Shown here piece after piece: positions 44,721-54,100 of a DNA stretch of 64,000 nt. The notes under the pieces were generated by a model, which was not told the DNA's origin, did no database searches, and saw only the letters and a list, made by a program, of their open reading frames with translations. The stretch comes from Sphingobacterium phlebotomi. Lineage in GTDB: Bacteria > Bacteroidota > Bacteroidia > Sphingobacteriales > Sphingobacteriaceae. Position numbers and translations under genes: made by a program. The stretch is taken from assembly GCF_008180195.1 (NCBI RefSeq), contig NZ_VTAV01000004.1, positions 273,734-337,733 of the forward strand, in the 5' to 3' direction. Each line of letters begins with the position of its first letter. Positions within the stretch are counted from its first letter, which is position 1.

Positions 44721-45347
44721 TTAACGGAAAACGACGACAGAAGGGTACATTTGGGCACAAATGGGCACTAACAACGACGACAATGGCGTCAGCAACCCGC
44801 ACGGAAGTATCGCTTCGGCGGACGGAAGTGTTCTGTCGATGGGCAGGAGAGTAACGTCGTCGTCCGCCGAAATCTTTTCGTTGCCCAACCTGATGAAACT
44901 TCCGGCCATCTTTTTCGCGTCGGCGTATGGATAAACAAATCCCTAGCCCAAGGCAAACGTATTGTCGTATGCCGAAATCACTTTGCTGCACAGGAGTTTA
45001 TTTTCGTTGGGCAAGGCAATCACGTAGAAAGACGGAAGATTGGTCCTGGAGGGCAACAGTATCACCTCGGCACACGGCATATTGGCTTCCCTGCATGGAG
45101 ATATGAACAAGAAGCCCATCTTCATCGTGCCGGCGTGTGCCAAAGTCCGTTTCCCGTACAAAACAGCCGCATCCTTGACCGGCAACTTGTTCAAGTCATA
45201 CGCCGTCAAGACGTCGGCGTACGGAAAAACAAAGGGGAAGCACGATGATCTATGTACCTCCCCTTGCGTGATTAAAGCGTATGACGCTGGTTGCTCATCA
45301 ACGCTTGCCTTTGCGTTTGCTTTCCTCGAAAGCGCGTCCCAGATCAT
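44721..45347 (-). pseudogene. Repetitive open frame split by one amber codon
   Basis: The frame from 45347 runs for 134 codons to TAG (44943-44945) and continues in the same frame for 74 more codons. Blocks recur on both sides: FPYADVLTAYD and YPYADAKKMAG; PCAEVILLPS and LPSAEAILPC. The DNA also shows related CCGTCTGCCGA-like units. The composition is biased to Pro, Ala, Leu. I do not recognise a family; it may be a decayed repeat region rather than a gene. It overlaps the helix-turn-helix gene by 50 bases. Confidence 0.45.
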
Positions 45348-45624
45348 CTTCGGTATAGAAATGGCGGGTGCCCATTATACGCGGCACCAAGATACCACGG
45401 TCTACCCAGCGGGTATAGGTACTGTCTTTGATATTCAGCTTGCCCATCACTTCTTTTCGGGTTAATAGTAAGTGCATTTCGTGCGGTTTCGGAGCCGCCG
45501 TGCAGTTTTGTGGTAACTCCACATCAATATGCAGTGCTTTCAAGATGGCTAGTAGGATGGCACATTGTACGCACTTCCCTGCTGGTCGCTGACAGTTCCC
45601 GTTCTTTAATTCGTTGTTCTTCAT
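45298..45624 (-). CDS. Helix-turn-helix DNA-binding protein (excisionase/MerR-like fold)
   Basis: The 108-residue product has a Cys-rich N-terminus (GNCQRPAGKCVQCAILLAIL) and, from about residue 50, the winged-helix block LLLTRKEVMGKLNIKDSTYT, RWVDRGILVPRIMGTRHFYT, EDDLGRAFE. This matches the HTH_17 type found in Bacteroidota mobile elements and excisionases. It lies 19 bases after the response regulator gene, in the same direction. It may regulate the cassette or assist a recombination event. Confidence 0.8.
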   Translation of the reverse strand: MKNNELKNGNCQRPAGKCVQCAILLAILKALHIDVELPQNCTAAPKPHEMHLLLTRKEVMGKLNIKDSTYTRWVDRGILVPRIMGTRHFYTEDDLGRAFEESKRKGKR

Positions 45625-45643
45625 ATCTATCGTTTATCGGTTT

Positions 45644-46426
45644 CTATAATAAGTTACTATCCACAAAAGCGTAGAAGTCCGTATAGGTTTTGCGGGAACC
45701 CGCAGGTATCGTTTCATTCGCAGATTGATCACTATCTTCTGTGCTATTGTTTTTTTTAGCTTTTGGAAGCGTTAACGATATAGTTCCTCCTGCTATCCCT
45801 TTATAAAAATTGACATTCACTATCACGCTGCTGGCACACTCCAAAAACCATTTGGAGGGTAGCAATTCTTTTACCTGTTTGTAGGTCGCATTCGTTTCCA
45901 ATACACGCGCATCCGACAGGTGGAGGCAAAGTTTTCCGTTTTGCATATTCACATAGGCTAGGTTTTTCAGCCATACCATTTGACGTTGGAGTCTTACGGG
46001 TCCCTTAACCTGAAAATACTCGTAATAATTCTCCAGAGCATCCTCTGCCATCGGGATCAAATTCCTCAGCTCCCGGTCTATACGCCGCAGTGCACCCAAC
46101 AACCGACTTTGGCTGACAGGCTTTAACAATACATCCACGAAATCACGGTCGTACCCCTCGTCTTCATATTTTTCATGTCCCGTATACAAAATGGTCGGTA
46201 TCTTTGGGTTAGATAGACCGGTCAGGAAGCGAAAAGCATTCGTTCCTTCCAGCTCTACATCCAGGATCAAAAAATCGACCTTGTTTACATGTAAAAAGCG
46301 CTTTGCTTTTTGTTCGTCCACAAACGTCGCAACGATTTCAACGTAAGCCACGTCCCTCAGCATGTCCAGCAGATATTCAATAGCTGATTGCTGATCGTCT
46401 ATAATGACGCCAATCCATTTTCTCAT
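45644..46426 (-). CDS. LytTR-type response regulator
   Basis: A 260-residue protein: a receiver domain with WIGVIIDDQQSAIEYL and the phospho-acceptor Asp in DFLILDVELEG (about residue 58), Lys in DVLLKPVSQSRLLGAL, and then a LytTR DNA-binding domain (MVWLKNLAYVNMQNGKLCLH; LLPSKWFLECASSVIVNVNF). It is encoded 20 bases after the sensor kinase at 46447, and the two form a LytS/LytT-like pair. Systems of this type often control autolysis, holin-like or cell-envelope genes. Confidence 0.9.
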   Translation of the reverse strand: MRKWIGVIIDDQQSAIEYLLDMLRDVAYVEIVATFVDEQKAKRFLHVNKVDFLILDVELEGTNAFRFLTGLSNPKIPTILYTGHEKYEDEGYDRDFVDVLLKPVSQSRLLGALRRIDRELRNLIPMAEDALENYYEYFQVKGPVRLQRQMVWLKNLAYVNMQNGKLCLHLSDARVLETNATYKQVKELLPSKWFLECASSVIVNVNFYKGIAGGTISLTLPKAKKNNSTEDSDQSANETIPAGSRKTYTDFYAFVDSNLL

Positions 46427-46446
46427 ATAATAGCTGTTTTTAAGAA

Positions 46447-47499
46447 TTAAAAATTAATGTTTAGTATTACTTTGTATGTTGTTTCCGTTTCTTCTATCTT
46501 CAGATCGGCCCGCTCCCCATAAACAATGGCTAAACGTCGTTTCAAGTTATGGAGTCCATACCCGTGCGCTGCTACCGCTGTCTTGCTTCGCTTTTTTTTG
46601 TTCTCTACCGTAATCAGCAAGTAGTCTTCTTCTATGCTGATAACGGCTGCCAGCGGATAAAGCGGACGGCTCAAGTCACCATGCTTGAACGCATTCTTTA
46701 CCAACGTCAATAAGGTTGTCGGGGGGATGGTATGGCCTAAGAGATTACCCTGCCGGACAATATGCACATGACATTTATTATTTCTTGCTTTATCCTCTAT
46801 GGAGATAAAGCGGTTTACTGCTTTCATTTCGTCATGTAGCAGGACTGTCATCGCTCCATCTTTCTCATGTGCTTTCATATAGAACTTCATCAGCTCATAC
46901 GTTTCCATCATCTGGTCGGCAATTTCCGGAGTACTTTTACGCAGTTGCTGGCTCCAGTTATGAAAAACATTCGTTAACAGGTGTGGCGAAACTTGGCTTG
47001 CTAAGGCCGCGAACTCATATTGCCGCCGCTCTTCTTCCATCTCGATACGGCGTTCCGCTTCCGCTAACTTCTCCTTAACGGTCCGCAGCTTACTTCGGTG
47101 CAGATAATATACTATCGCCCAGATCGTAAAATTTATGTGCATTACACGGAGTGAAATAAAAAAATCCCCCCAGGAGAACAGTTTCCCCTCCAATTGCAGC
47201 CGTTGATAGGTACCACTAGGATCCAATCCTCCGTACATAACCCAATAAACCCCGATAATTGACAGCGTATAGAAAACAAGCAATGACAAAGCGCCCATCA
47301 GATACTTTCCATGCCTAAAGAAAGTTTCCAATATATAATAGACGGTATAGAACACCAAAGCAAAATACGGTACGGTCAACAAAGTGATAGCTATAGACAA
47401 ATTATCGTTTCCCGCTCGATTGATTATATAAAAATAGAGCGTATATGCTATCCAAAAAAAGACATGTCTGGTCACGTTAGTATTTATAAATTTCCGCAT
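46447..47499 (-). CDS. LytS-like sensor histidine kinase
   Basis: The start is ATG 47499 (MRKFINTNVTRHVFFWIAY). Four transmembrane helices fill residues 10-150, followed by a coiled coil (EKLAEAERRIEMEEERRQYEF). The kinase core is the HisK_2 type, with the His in ASQVSPHLLTNVFHNW and an HATPase N box LVKNAFKHGD and G2 box YGLHNLKRRLAIVYG. The usual NPHFLFN is altered to SPHLLTN, which is uncommon but keeps the His. It senses a membrane or extracellular signal and is paired with the regulator at 45644. Confidence 0.9.
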   Translation of the reverse strand: MRKFINTNVTRHVFFWIAYTLYFYIINRAGNDNLSIAITLLTVPYFALVFYTVYYILETFFRHGKYLMGALSLLVFYTLSIIGVYWVMYGGLDPSGTYQRLQLEGKLFSWGDFFISLRVMHINFTIWAIVYYLHRSKLRTVKEKLAEAERRIEMEEERRQYEFAALASQVSPHLLTNVFHNWSQQLRKSTPEIADQMMETYELMKFYMKAHEKDGAMTVLLHDEMKAVNRFISIEDKARNNKCHVHIVRQGNLLGHTIPPTTLLTLVKNAFKHGDLSRPLYPLAAVISIEEDYLLITVENKKKRSKTAVAAHGYGLHNLKRRLAIVYGERADLKIEETETTYKVILNINF

Positions 47500-47847
47500 A
47501 AGTATGATAGGTTTATCTATTTCAAGTAGAAAAATATAAGGAATTCCAGCCAAAGACCCAAATTCCCGTCCTTATTCTGTTGTAATCTACCCTGTGCAGA
47601 GGCTTCTCATCATGAAGCCACCGACCGATGGATTACAAAGATTAGCTGAAAGTAAGCCTGATGCAAATAAGACCGTCGATTATAAGGTTTCCCTACACAC
47701 GTTTACCAGTTTGATCCTGAAAAGGTAGGCAAAACGCATTTCAGACTATTCAAACCCACAGAATGCCGGTACTTACCGAATCCTTTTACATAAAGCCCTA
47801 TTTTTAAAGTAGCGGATCAACAGGACAATCACCAAAAAACGATCATT
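47500..47847. other. Intergenic stretch, nothing recognised
   Basis: About 350 bases between the sensor kinase and the Crp-like gene, which are divergent. There is no long frame or clear repeat. It should contain the two divergent promoters. Confidence 0.5.
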
Positions 47848-48375
47848 ATGAAAAGAGAAAAAATCCTACTTACCGATTACCTAGACAGCATATTCCCTCT
47901 CTGGGAAAAGGAAGTTCCAAAGTTTATGGACTACATCGAAGAAATAAAACTGGAAACAGACGAGCCGCTGCCCAGCCAGCGGGGCGACATCTATTTTGTT
48001 TCGAGCGGTGCTATCGCCAAATACCACAAAAAAATACCCAAGCGCTACATTACACCGGGTGAGCTCATCATGATCAAGTTCGACAGCAAACCACTGTTTT
48101 TCCGCGCTTTGGAAGATAGTTGCATCCTATTGATTCAACGACGTGACCTCTATCAGCTTGCAAATAACTATCCCGTGACGATCCAATTATACGATCAATT
48201 ACTGGCTAGACAGGAGCAAGCTGCTGATTTCAGAGAGTTGGTGCTAGAAATGCCCAAAGCAGAAAGATTGGAGATGTTCCGCAGTAAATTCAGCACCATC
48301 ATCCCACTCATCAATCGAACGGAATTGGCATCCTACCTTGGCGTGAGCCGTGAATATCTCCGAAGGCTGTTTTAG
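47848..48375 (+). CDS. Short Crp/Fnr-family transcriptional regulator
   Basis: A 175-residue protein whose N-terminus is a cyclic-nucleotide-binding-like beta barrel (RGDIYFVSSGAIAKYHKK, then YITPGELIMIKFDSK and FRALEDSCILLIQRRDLYQL), then a dimer helix and a C-terminal helix-turn-helix (NRTELASYLGVSREYLRRLF). It ends directly after the recognition helix, as in Bacteroidota versions. The start ATG at 47848 is clear. It may regulate the following plus-strand genes (48483-49759). Confidence 0.88.
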   Translation: MKREKILLTDYLDSIFPLWEKEVPKFMDYIEEIKLETDEPLPSQRGDIYFVSSGAIAKYHKKIPKRYITPGELIMIKFDSKPLFFRALEDSCILLIQRRDLYQLANNYPVTIQLYDQLLARQEQAADFRELVLEMPKAERLEMFRSKFSTIIPLINRTELASYLGVSREYLRRLF

Positions 48376-48482
48376 CGAACACCAACTGTTGCCTCGATAT
48401 TGGCTAGCGATGGCAACAACTTAGCAATAATAACCGTACAGCGGCATCTAACTTTGGATTATACAATAACAAATAAAGGCAG

Positions 48483-48701
48483 ATGATGAAAACGGCGACA
48501 TACATAAGGACTCTGGACGGCCATTTCCGAAATGGCCTGCTCATACTAGTCATGATGCTAGGTGTAATATTTTATTCCGATTTCCTCATGGATGTCTATA
48601 AACCATGTCTGGATGATATGAAGATAGAAGAAACGTTTGATCTGCTGAAGATCGAGACGCGGCACCCGGATTCGGTGTTAAATAGAAAAGTATACGCTTG
48701 A
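48483..48701 (+). CDS. Small membrane protein, 72 residues
   Basis: MMKTATYIRTLDGHFRNGLL begins the protein, and a hydrophobic helix (LILVMMLGVIFYSDFLMDVY) follows at about residues 20-39; the rest is hydrophilic with a single Cys. I do not recognise the family. It leads the run of genes toward MauE-like and DUF6520-like proteins and may be their partner. Confidence 0.55.
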   Translation: MMKTATYIRTLDGHFRNGLLILVMMLGVIFYSDFLMDVYKPCLDDMKIEETFDLLKIETRHPDSVLNRKVYA

Positions 48702-48727
48702 TTGATGAACAAAAGATAAACCTTAAG

Positions 48728-49219
48728 ATGAAGACAATAACGCCACATATTACCACACATTTTAACCGGCATTTAACCATCTATTTAGATACCCTTGCCA
48801 TACTCTGTTCGGCTATACTGATCTATCTGTTTGCACAAACGGGGCTGAACAAAGTTTTATACCATACAGTATTTAGTATACAGATGAACAAACAGCCACT
48901 ACCGATATGGTCAAAACCTATTTTGGTATACGCACTACCGACGATCGAATTATCAACGGTACTTCTGCTCTGTAGCACGAGAACACGTGTTTGGGGATTG
49001 TTAATTGCTTCTGCCCTGATGTTTGCCTACACTATATATGCTTATTTGGCTTATCGCGAGGTATATGGATATGTGATCTGTGCCTGCGGGAAAGTATTTG
49101 AAAACATGGGTTGGCGGGAGCATTTTTATTTCAACGCCAAGCATAATTTAGTAGCATTAGCGGGATTCTATTTCGCCTATAAAAGCAAAACATTAAAATC
49201 AACAAAAAAGAAAGAATAA
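48728..49219 (+). CDS. MauE/DoxX-like redox-associated membrane protein
   Basis: The open frame begins at TTG 48698, but ATG 48728 (MKTITPHITTHFNRHLTIY) is a better start. The 163-residue protein has four transmembrane helices (AILCSAILIYLFAQTGLNKV; PIWSKPILVYALPTIELST; GLLIASALMFAYTIYAYL; NLVALAGFYFAYK). The Cys pair in YVICACGKVFENMGW corresponds to the CxC of MauE-like proteins that move electrons to thioredoxin-type partners. The nearby secreted thioredoxin-like protein (54355) is a candidate partner. Confidence 0.75.
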   Translation: MKTITPHITTHFNRHLTIYLDTLAILCSAILIYLFAQTGLNKVLYHTVFSIQMNKQPLPIWSKPILVYALPTIELSTVLLLCSTRTRVWGLLIASALMFAYTIYAYLAYREVYGYVICACGKVFENMGWREHFYFNAKHNLVALAGFYFAYKSKTLKSTKKKE

Positions 49220-49423
49220 GAAAAAACTATGCATAGTAGCTTTCGACGGAAAGCCAACAAACGGTCTGACGATCGGGAGGCAAAGGCAGAACCTTTTGGG
49301 ATTGCGACAATTCAGATATCGATATCCACAAGGAAAAAACTTTAGATCAGGCAAGTTGCCGAAACGTTCCGCCCCGCTTTACCATCCCTGACCAACCATT
49401 TTAACACAATTAAATTTAAAAAG

Positions 49424-49759
49424 ATGAAAAAGCTCATTAAACTCGTGCCCATGCTGGCACTACTATTAGGACTCGGTGTTTACACCGTAAACGCAAAAAT
49501 GAAAGCGCTTCAAGCGGAAAAGGTTCAGACGGAAGAAGATTGGGTATTAAAAAATCATGATGACGACCCAACCGACGCGTCAAACTATGAACGCTACAAC
49601 GGTGATATCTCTCAAGCCTGTGGTGGCGAAAGCGAAGTTTGTGGTATAAAGGCACCGGAAGACGGAACGACCGACATGCCGGACATATCTCCTGAACTGT
49701 TGGCAGAAATTAATGCTGGTAGTGAGACCGAACGTGTTTTCCTACAACCCCTACCGTAA
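49424..49759 (+). CDS. DUF6520-type small secreted protein
   Basis: A 111-residue protein with a signal peptide (MKKLIKLVPMLALLLGLGVY ending TVNA). The mature part is acidic (EEDWVLKNHDDDPTDASNYE) and has two Cys in ISQACGGESEVCGIKA that could form a disulfide, a known pattern of DUF6520-like proteins in Sphingobacteriaceae. It lies 204 bases after the MauE-like gene. The role is unknown; the Cys pair and redox neighbours suggest a disulfide-dependent secreted peptide. Confidence 0.75.
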   Translation: MKKLIKLVPMLALLLGLGVYTVNAKMKALQAEKVQTEEDWVLKNHDDDPTDASNYERYNGDISQACGGESEVCGIKAPEDGTTDMPDISPELLAEINAGSETERVFLQPLP

Positions 49760-49788
49760 AATGTCACATACGGTTTGTTAGTAGAATG

Positions 49789-49822
49789 AGAGGGAACTGC
49801 AGTCTTGCAATTCCCTCTTTTT
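49789..49822. terminator. Hairpin terminator between the DUF6520-like and SusD genes
   Basis: AGAGGGAA pairs with TTCCCTCT and is followed by five T on the plus strand. It separates the plus-strand genes from the minus-strand SusD gene that ends at 49825, so it can serve both. Confidence 0.75.
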
Positions 49823-49824
49823 CA

Positions 49825-51177
49825 TTATCGGTCATTTTGAATTAACCCTCCCAATTGAATTACATCTCTTGGAATCAGATAAACGAAACGATTGTCGCCA
49901 GCAGGTAAGTCGTAGAAATTTCCCTCCACCTTTCTCCTTAAGCTGATCTCCGCATCATACTGTTCATTCAATCTTTTTATATCGCCCCATCGTATACCTG
50001 CTCGAAAAGCCAGCTCTTTTTTCCTCTCCTCTAATACAAACGATATCAGGTCTTGCTGTGGGAGGTCGATATTTGGTATCTGATCCATGGTGTAGCGATG
50101 CTCTAAAAACGTCTTTAAATACTCACGTGCCTGTTCTAACAACCCTAGCCTTGATGCAGATTCCGCTTTGATCAAAAATATCTCGCTCACCGATATACCA
50201 CTAAAAATCAAGCTGTTATTAATCCCCGAATAATTTCCCTTAAAAGCATATCCGCCATCATCCATTTTCTTGTAAAGAACCCGCTTTCTAAGGTCCGAAT
50301 CGAGATAGCTGGTATACAATACACTATCGACCCTAACATTTGCATCACTAAAAAGGTTATTATTTGCAATCATCGTATTATGCAAAATAACTTCGTCATT
50401 AAACTGGCTAAATGGGATTATTGCAGCGGTATCAATTCCAGCATAATCGATTAAGCTACTGTTTATCTGCAAGCAAGAGTCTGCGTATAGGTTTGCCAGC
50501 TGATTGTCTCCCATATATAAATATGTCCGCGCTAGCGCACCATAAGCGGCACCACGGGATGGACGAGTCGGTTTGACCGCAACGTGAGGCAGCAAGGATA
50601 CAGCCGCTTTCAGATCATCCGTAATTCTTAAAAATGTTTCTTTTAAGGTAGCTCTTTGAAAATTGATATTGATATCGGCCGTTGTTCTGAGTGGCAAGCC
50701 CAACCTATTATCGGCCGTTTTTTCATCAACGGCAGGTGCATAGATTATCGCTAATGCTAAGAGAGACCATCCTCTCAGAAAATAGGCAGTTCCCTTTACT
50801 CTATCTCGGTCCATTTCGTTCAAACCGTTCAATTTCGCGTTATCTATTTCTTCAATGACCAAATTTGCATTAAATATTTTTTTGTAACCATCAATCCAAT
50901 CGGCATCATAACTCTCCGTTCCTGTAAATAGATACCCGTCCTGAATTCTGGCTGGCAGTGCCTGTAACCTCGTATCGTTCACGTAGTGGTAGTCAGCCCC
51001 CACATCGCCTGCCATCGGGTAATTGACTACCGAGTTTAATTCAAAGTCCATAATAGCCTGTAGGTCTTTAACGCTTGACGGTATAGCGAGCGACATATCC
51101 GATTTCTTATCCAAATAATGCTCACAGCTTGTGAAACACCATACTAATATTCCTGCTAATGTGATAATTTTTTTCAT
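49825..51177 (-). CDS. SusD/RagB-family lipoprotein of the thioredoxin/SusC operon
   Basis: A 450-residue lipoprotein with the lipobox CFTSC followed by EHYLDKKSDMSLAIPSSVKD, a start common in SusD proteins paired with secreted thioredoxin genes. TPR-like helices (GTAYFLRGWSLLALAIIYAP) and a C-terminal EERKKELAFRAGIRWGDIKRL block match the family. It follows SusC by 13 bases in the operon. Its ligand may be a peptide rather than a glycan, since no glycosidase is present (inference). Confidence 0.93.
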   Translation of the reverse strand: MKKIITLAGILVWCFTSCEHYLDKKSDMSLAIPSSVKDLQAIMDFELNSVVNYPMAGDVGADYHYVNDTRLQALPARIQDGYLFTGTESYDADWIDGYKKIFNANLVIEEIDNAKLNGLNEMDRDRVKGTAYFLRGWSLLALAIIYAPAVDEKTADNRLGLPLRTTADININFQRATLKETFLRITDDLKAAVSLLPHVAVKPTRPSRGAAYGALARTYLYMGDNQLANLYADSCLQINSSLIDYAGIDTAAIIPFSQFNDEVILHNTMIANNNLFSDANVRVDSVLYTSYLDSDLRKRVLYKKMDDGGYAFKGNYSGINNSLIFSGISVSEIFLIKAESASRLGLLEQAREYLKTFLEHRYTMDQIPNIDLPQQDLISFVLEERKKELAFRAGIRWGDIKRLNEQYDAEISLRRKVEGNFYDLPAGDNRFVYLIPRDVIQLGGLIQNDR

Positions 51178-51190
51178 TTGTATTCCTTTC

Positions 51191-54100
51191 CTAAAATATC
51201 ATGTTAATCCCCACAGATAAGTGGAGTGGCAATCTCATACTGATGCTATTCGGATCGACAGGTGTCTTCGTATGTTTCCATAGGATGCCCAGATTCCTTG
51301 CGTAAGCCTGCAGCACCAGTCGGCTAAACATCCCCCTCTTTGGAGACAGCGCATAACTAAGATTTACGTCGTGCAGCGTGATGTTATCCCCTTTTTCGAC
51401 TAAAATATCGGCATAAGCATATATCTGATCCCGCCTGGAGTCATTCGGATAGACAAAGGATGGTATATTCGTTGATTGCTCGTCCCCTGCTTGTTGCCAT
51501 CGATCATAAAAATCAGCATGGGCAGCCTCACCACCAATCATCGTTGCATAGTTTATCGACTCCCTCCTGAAGAAATACCCAAACCGATAGCCTATTAACG
51601 CAGACAAACTCCAAGAGCCATAAGAAAAGCTATTTCTCACGGTTCCGTAATGCTCCGGAATAGCAGACCCATGGAACACCAAATCAGAAAGCGAAACTTT
51701 GTTCCGCAGATCTACATAATTCGAATAAGCTTCACCATCTACGCTGAATTGTGGATCACCATTTTCCGGTGTCAGCCCCATAAACCGGTAACTAACCAAA
51801 TTGTAAGCCGAATGCCCCTCAATAGGAATCAAGCTACTCCCTTGGCTAACTAAGCTATAGGGCAACGGCGTATCGTACAGATATTCTTTAACCGTACTTT
51901 TATTAAAAGAATACATCCAATGCGTATCCCAATTTAATTTACCCGATAGATTTGACGTCGTTATCTGCGCTTCCCAACCGTGTGTCTCCATCGTCGCGCT
52001 ATTTTTATTTATAATCGCAAAACCCAAGGTCGGATCGGCATTGACAATCGCTAAAAGATCTGTTGACAGTTTATTGAAGTATTCTATCGATCCACGAACG
52101 CGGTTATTTTTAGTACCAAACTCTATTGCGCCATTAATCTGCCTAACATTCTCCCAGCGCAGATCGGCATTAGGAGGACTATTGACATATGCATTTATAA
52201 ATTGTCCTGTCCTCGTAACAGATGAGCCATACGTAATTGTCGTTTGCGCTGGTACGCTGTTGTTAACGTTTCCACTATGTCCATACGTGAGACGCACCGC
52301 TAATCGTGGTAGGGCATCCCATTTGTAAAAACTCTCCTTATCGATGTTCCAAAGCCCACCAACGGACCACAACGGTTTCCACTTGTTATTCGTGTTCACC
52401 CCGAAAAGATTGGATGCGTCACGACGGGCGGAAAAGGAAAAAGTATATTTCCTTTCCCAAGCATAAGCACCATTTAGATATATAGAAACAAACCGGTCAT
52501 TTAACTTTCTGTCCGCATGGAGGTAGGGTATTGTTCCTGATCCCAATCCCCCATAATAATCATATCTAGTTGTGTAATCTACAGGTTGCATAATCAGTGT
52601 CTCGGCGTCGTAACCATACCAGCGTATGTTACCAGCTGCCGTTACGTTCTCACGGACCTCTCCCCCTGCCAGTACATTTAATTCACTATGGATGAAACTT
52701 TTCTGATAAGTCAATTGCCCCCGGATGGCGTGTGATCTCCTTTCGGAGTTCGCGCGATCTAATATCGAGCCAAGCGGTATGGCACGTTCAACGGTATTAC
52801 CATTCATCTGACTGTATTTGTTGATCAGATCGCGCACAAAAAAACTCTGCTCATCCTGCAAATGATCATTTACAGTATTTGAATACTGATATTGATATCG
52901 AAATTCGGAATTCAGCCCTGCCAATAACTCATATTTTGCTCCTAAGTTCATCGTCAACGCTTTAGCACGCGTATGGTTATTGTTCAAGTCGCGGTCTGCC
53001 AAAGGGACGTAGGTCCAATCCAATAGCTGCCCCCCGCCAACGGTGTCCACAAAACCTGTTCGATAATTCTGGACAAGACGAGCCGGATTTCCGTTGTCGT
53101 CGACCAGTCGAGCATACGGATAAAGCGTGCCGGAGACGCCCGGTCTCACCGAAGCTAAACCATTATTGTTCGTAGTCGTAGCTGTATAGAGCATGCCGGC
53201 CTCAATAGAAAGCTTCTCCAAAGGTTTCCAGTTTTGCGATGCTCTCATCGTCAAACGATTGCTTCCATTACCAACAACTTGATCTCGCATGTTGTCATAA
53301 CCCAACGAAATTAACGTAGATGCCTTCGCACTACCGCCAGAAAGCTGAACGACGTATTGCTGGTTGACAGCCTTCTGTCTTAAATATTTGGATATATCTC
53401 GACGGATATCACCATCCTTTAGCTTCTCCAATTCCGCCAATAGCACTTCCTCCGTAATATCTCCCTCACGAAAATTATTCAGGAGTTCCACCGCCGGACT
53501 TACAATCGGCCATGTCCGGCGGTTATTAAGGGCTGCGTCATAATTTCCTCTTTCAAAAAGGAAACGCTCTGTTTCGATATAGGTCTCGTTGCTTACCTGC
53601 TGCCTATAAAATGCATCTTCTTTATCAATTATAGAAAGGTTACTTTTTGCCGTCAGCTGGAAAGGGGAATCAGTCCTGCCTTTCTTTAATGTAATGACGA
53701 TCACACCATTTCCTGCCCTTGCACCCCAAATCGATGAAGCCGCAGCATCCTTTAAGACGGTAATATTATCGACGTCATTCGGATTGATATCGTTTATATC
53801 GCCTTCATACGGGAAATTATCCACAACGACCAACGGGGCTTTCATATTATTCGTGATCGTACTGAGCCCGCGGACGCTGAAGTTTCCCTCGGCTCCGTTT
53901 CTTTTGTCAAAAAGTATTGCGGGACTCAATCCTTCCAGTTTACTGATAATATCGGGTGCAATCTGCCGCTCCAACAAGCTATTTTCTATATAGTCAAAAG
54001 ATCCCGTAGCGCGTTCTTTTGACATCGTTTCATATCCTGTTGAAACGAGGACTTCCTCCAACTCTTGTGAAGTCTCGTACAGCCAGACATGACCAGCTTT

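Noticed and set aside
44650..44991. A 113-codon minus-strand frame upstream of the FN3-like gene
   Set aside because: It overlaps the repetitive frame in another phase and its sequence is rich in Arg, Ser and Cys, as expected from an out-of-frame reading.
46447..47553. Sensor kinase start at 47553
   Set aside because: The extra 18 codons are hydrophobic but unlike kinases of the family; ATG 47499 gives the usual short N-terminus.
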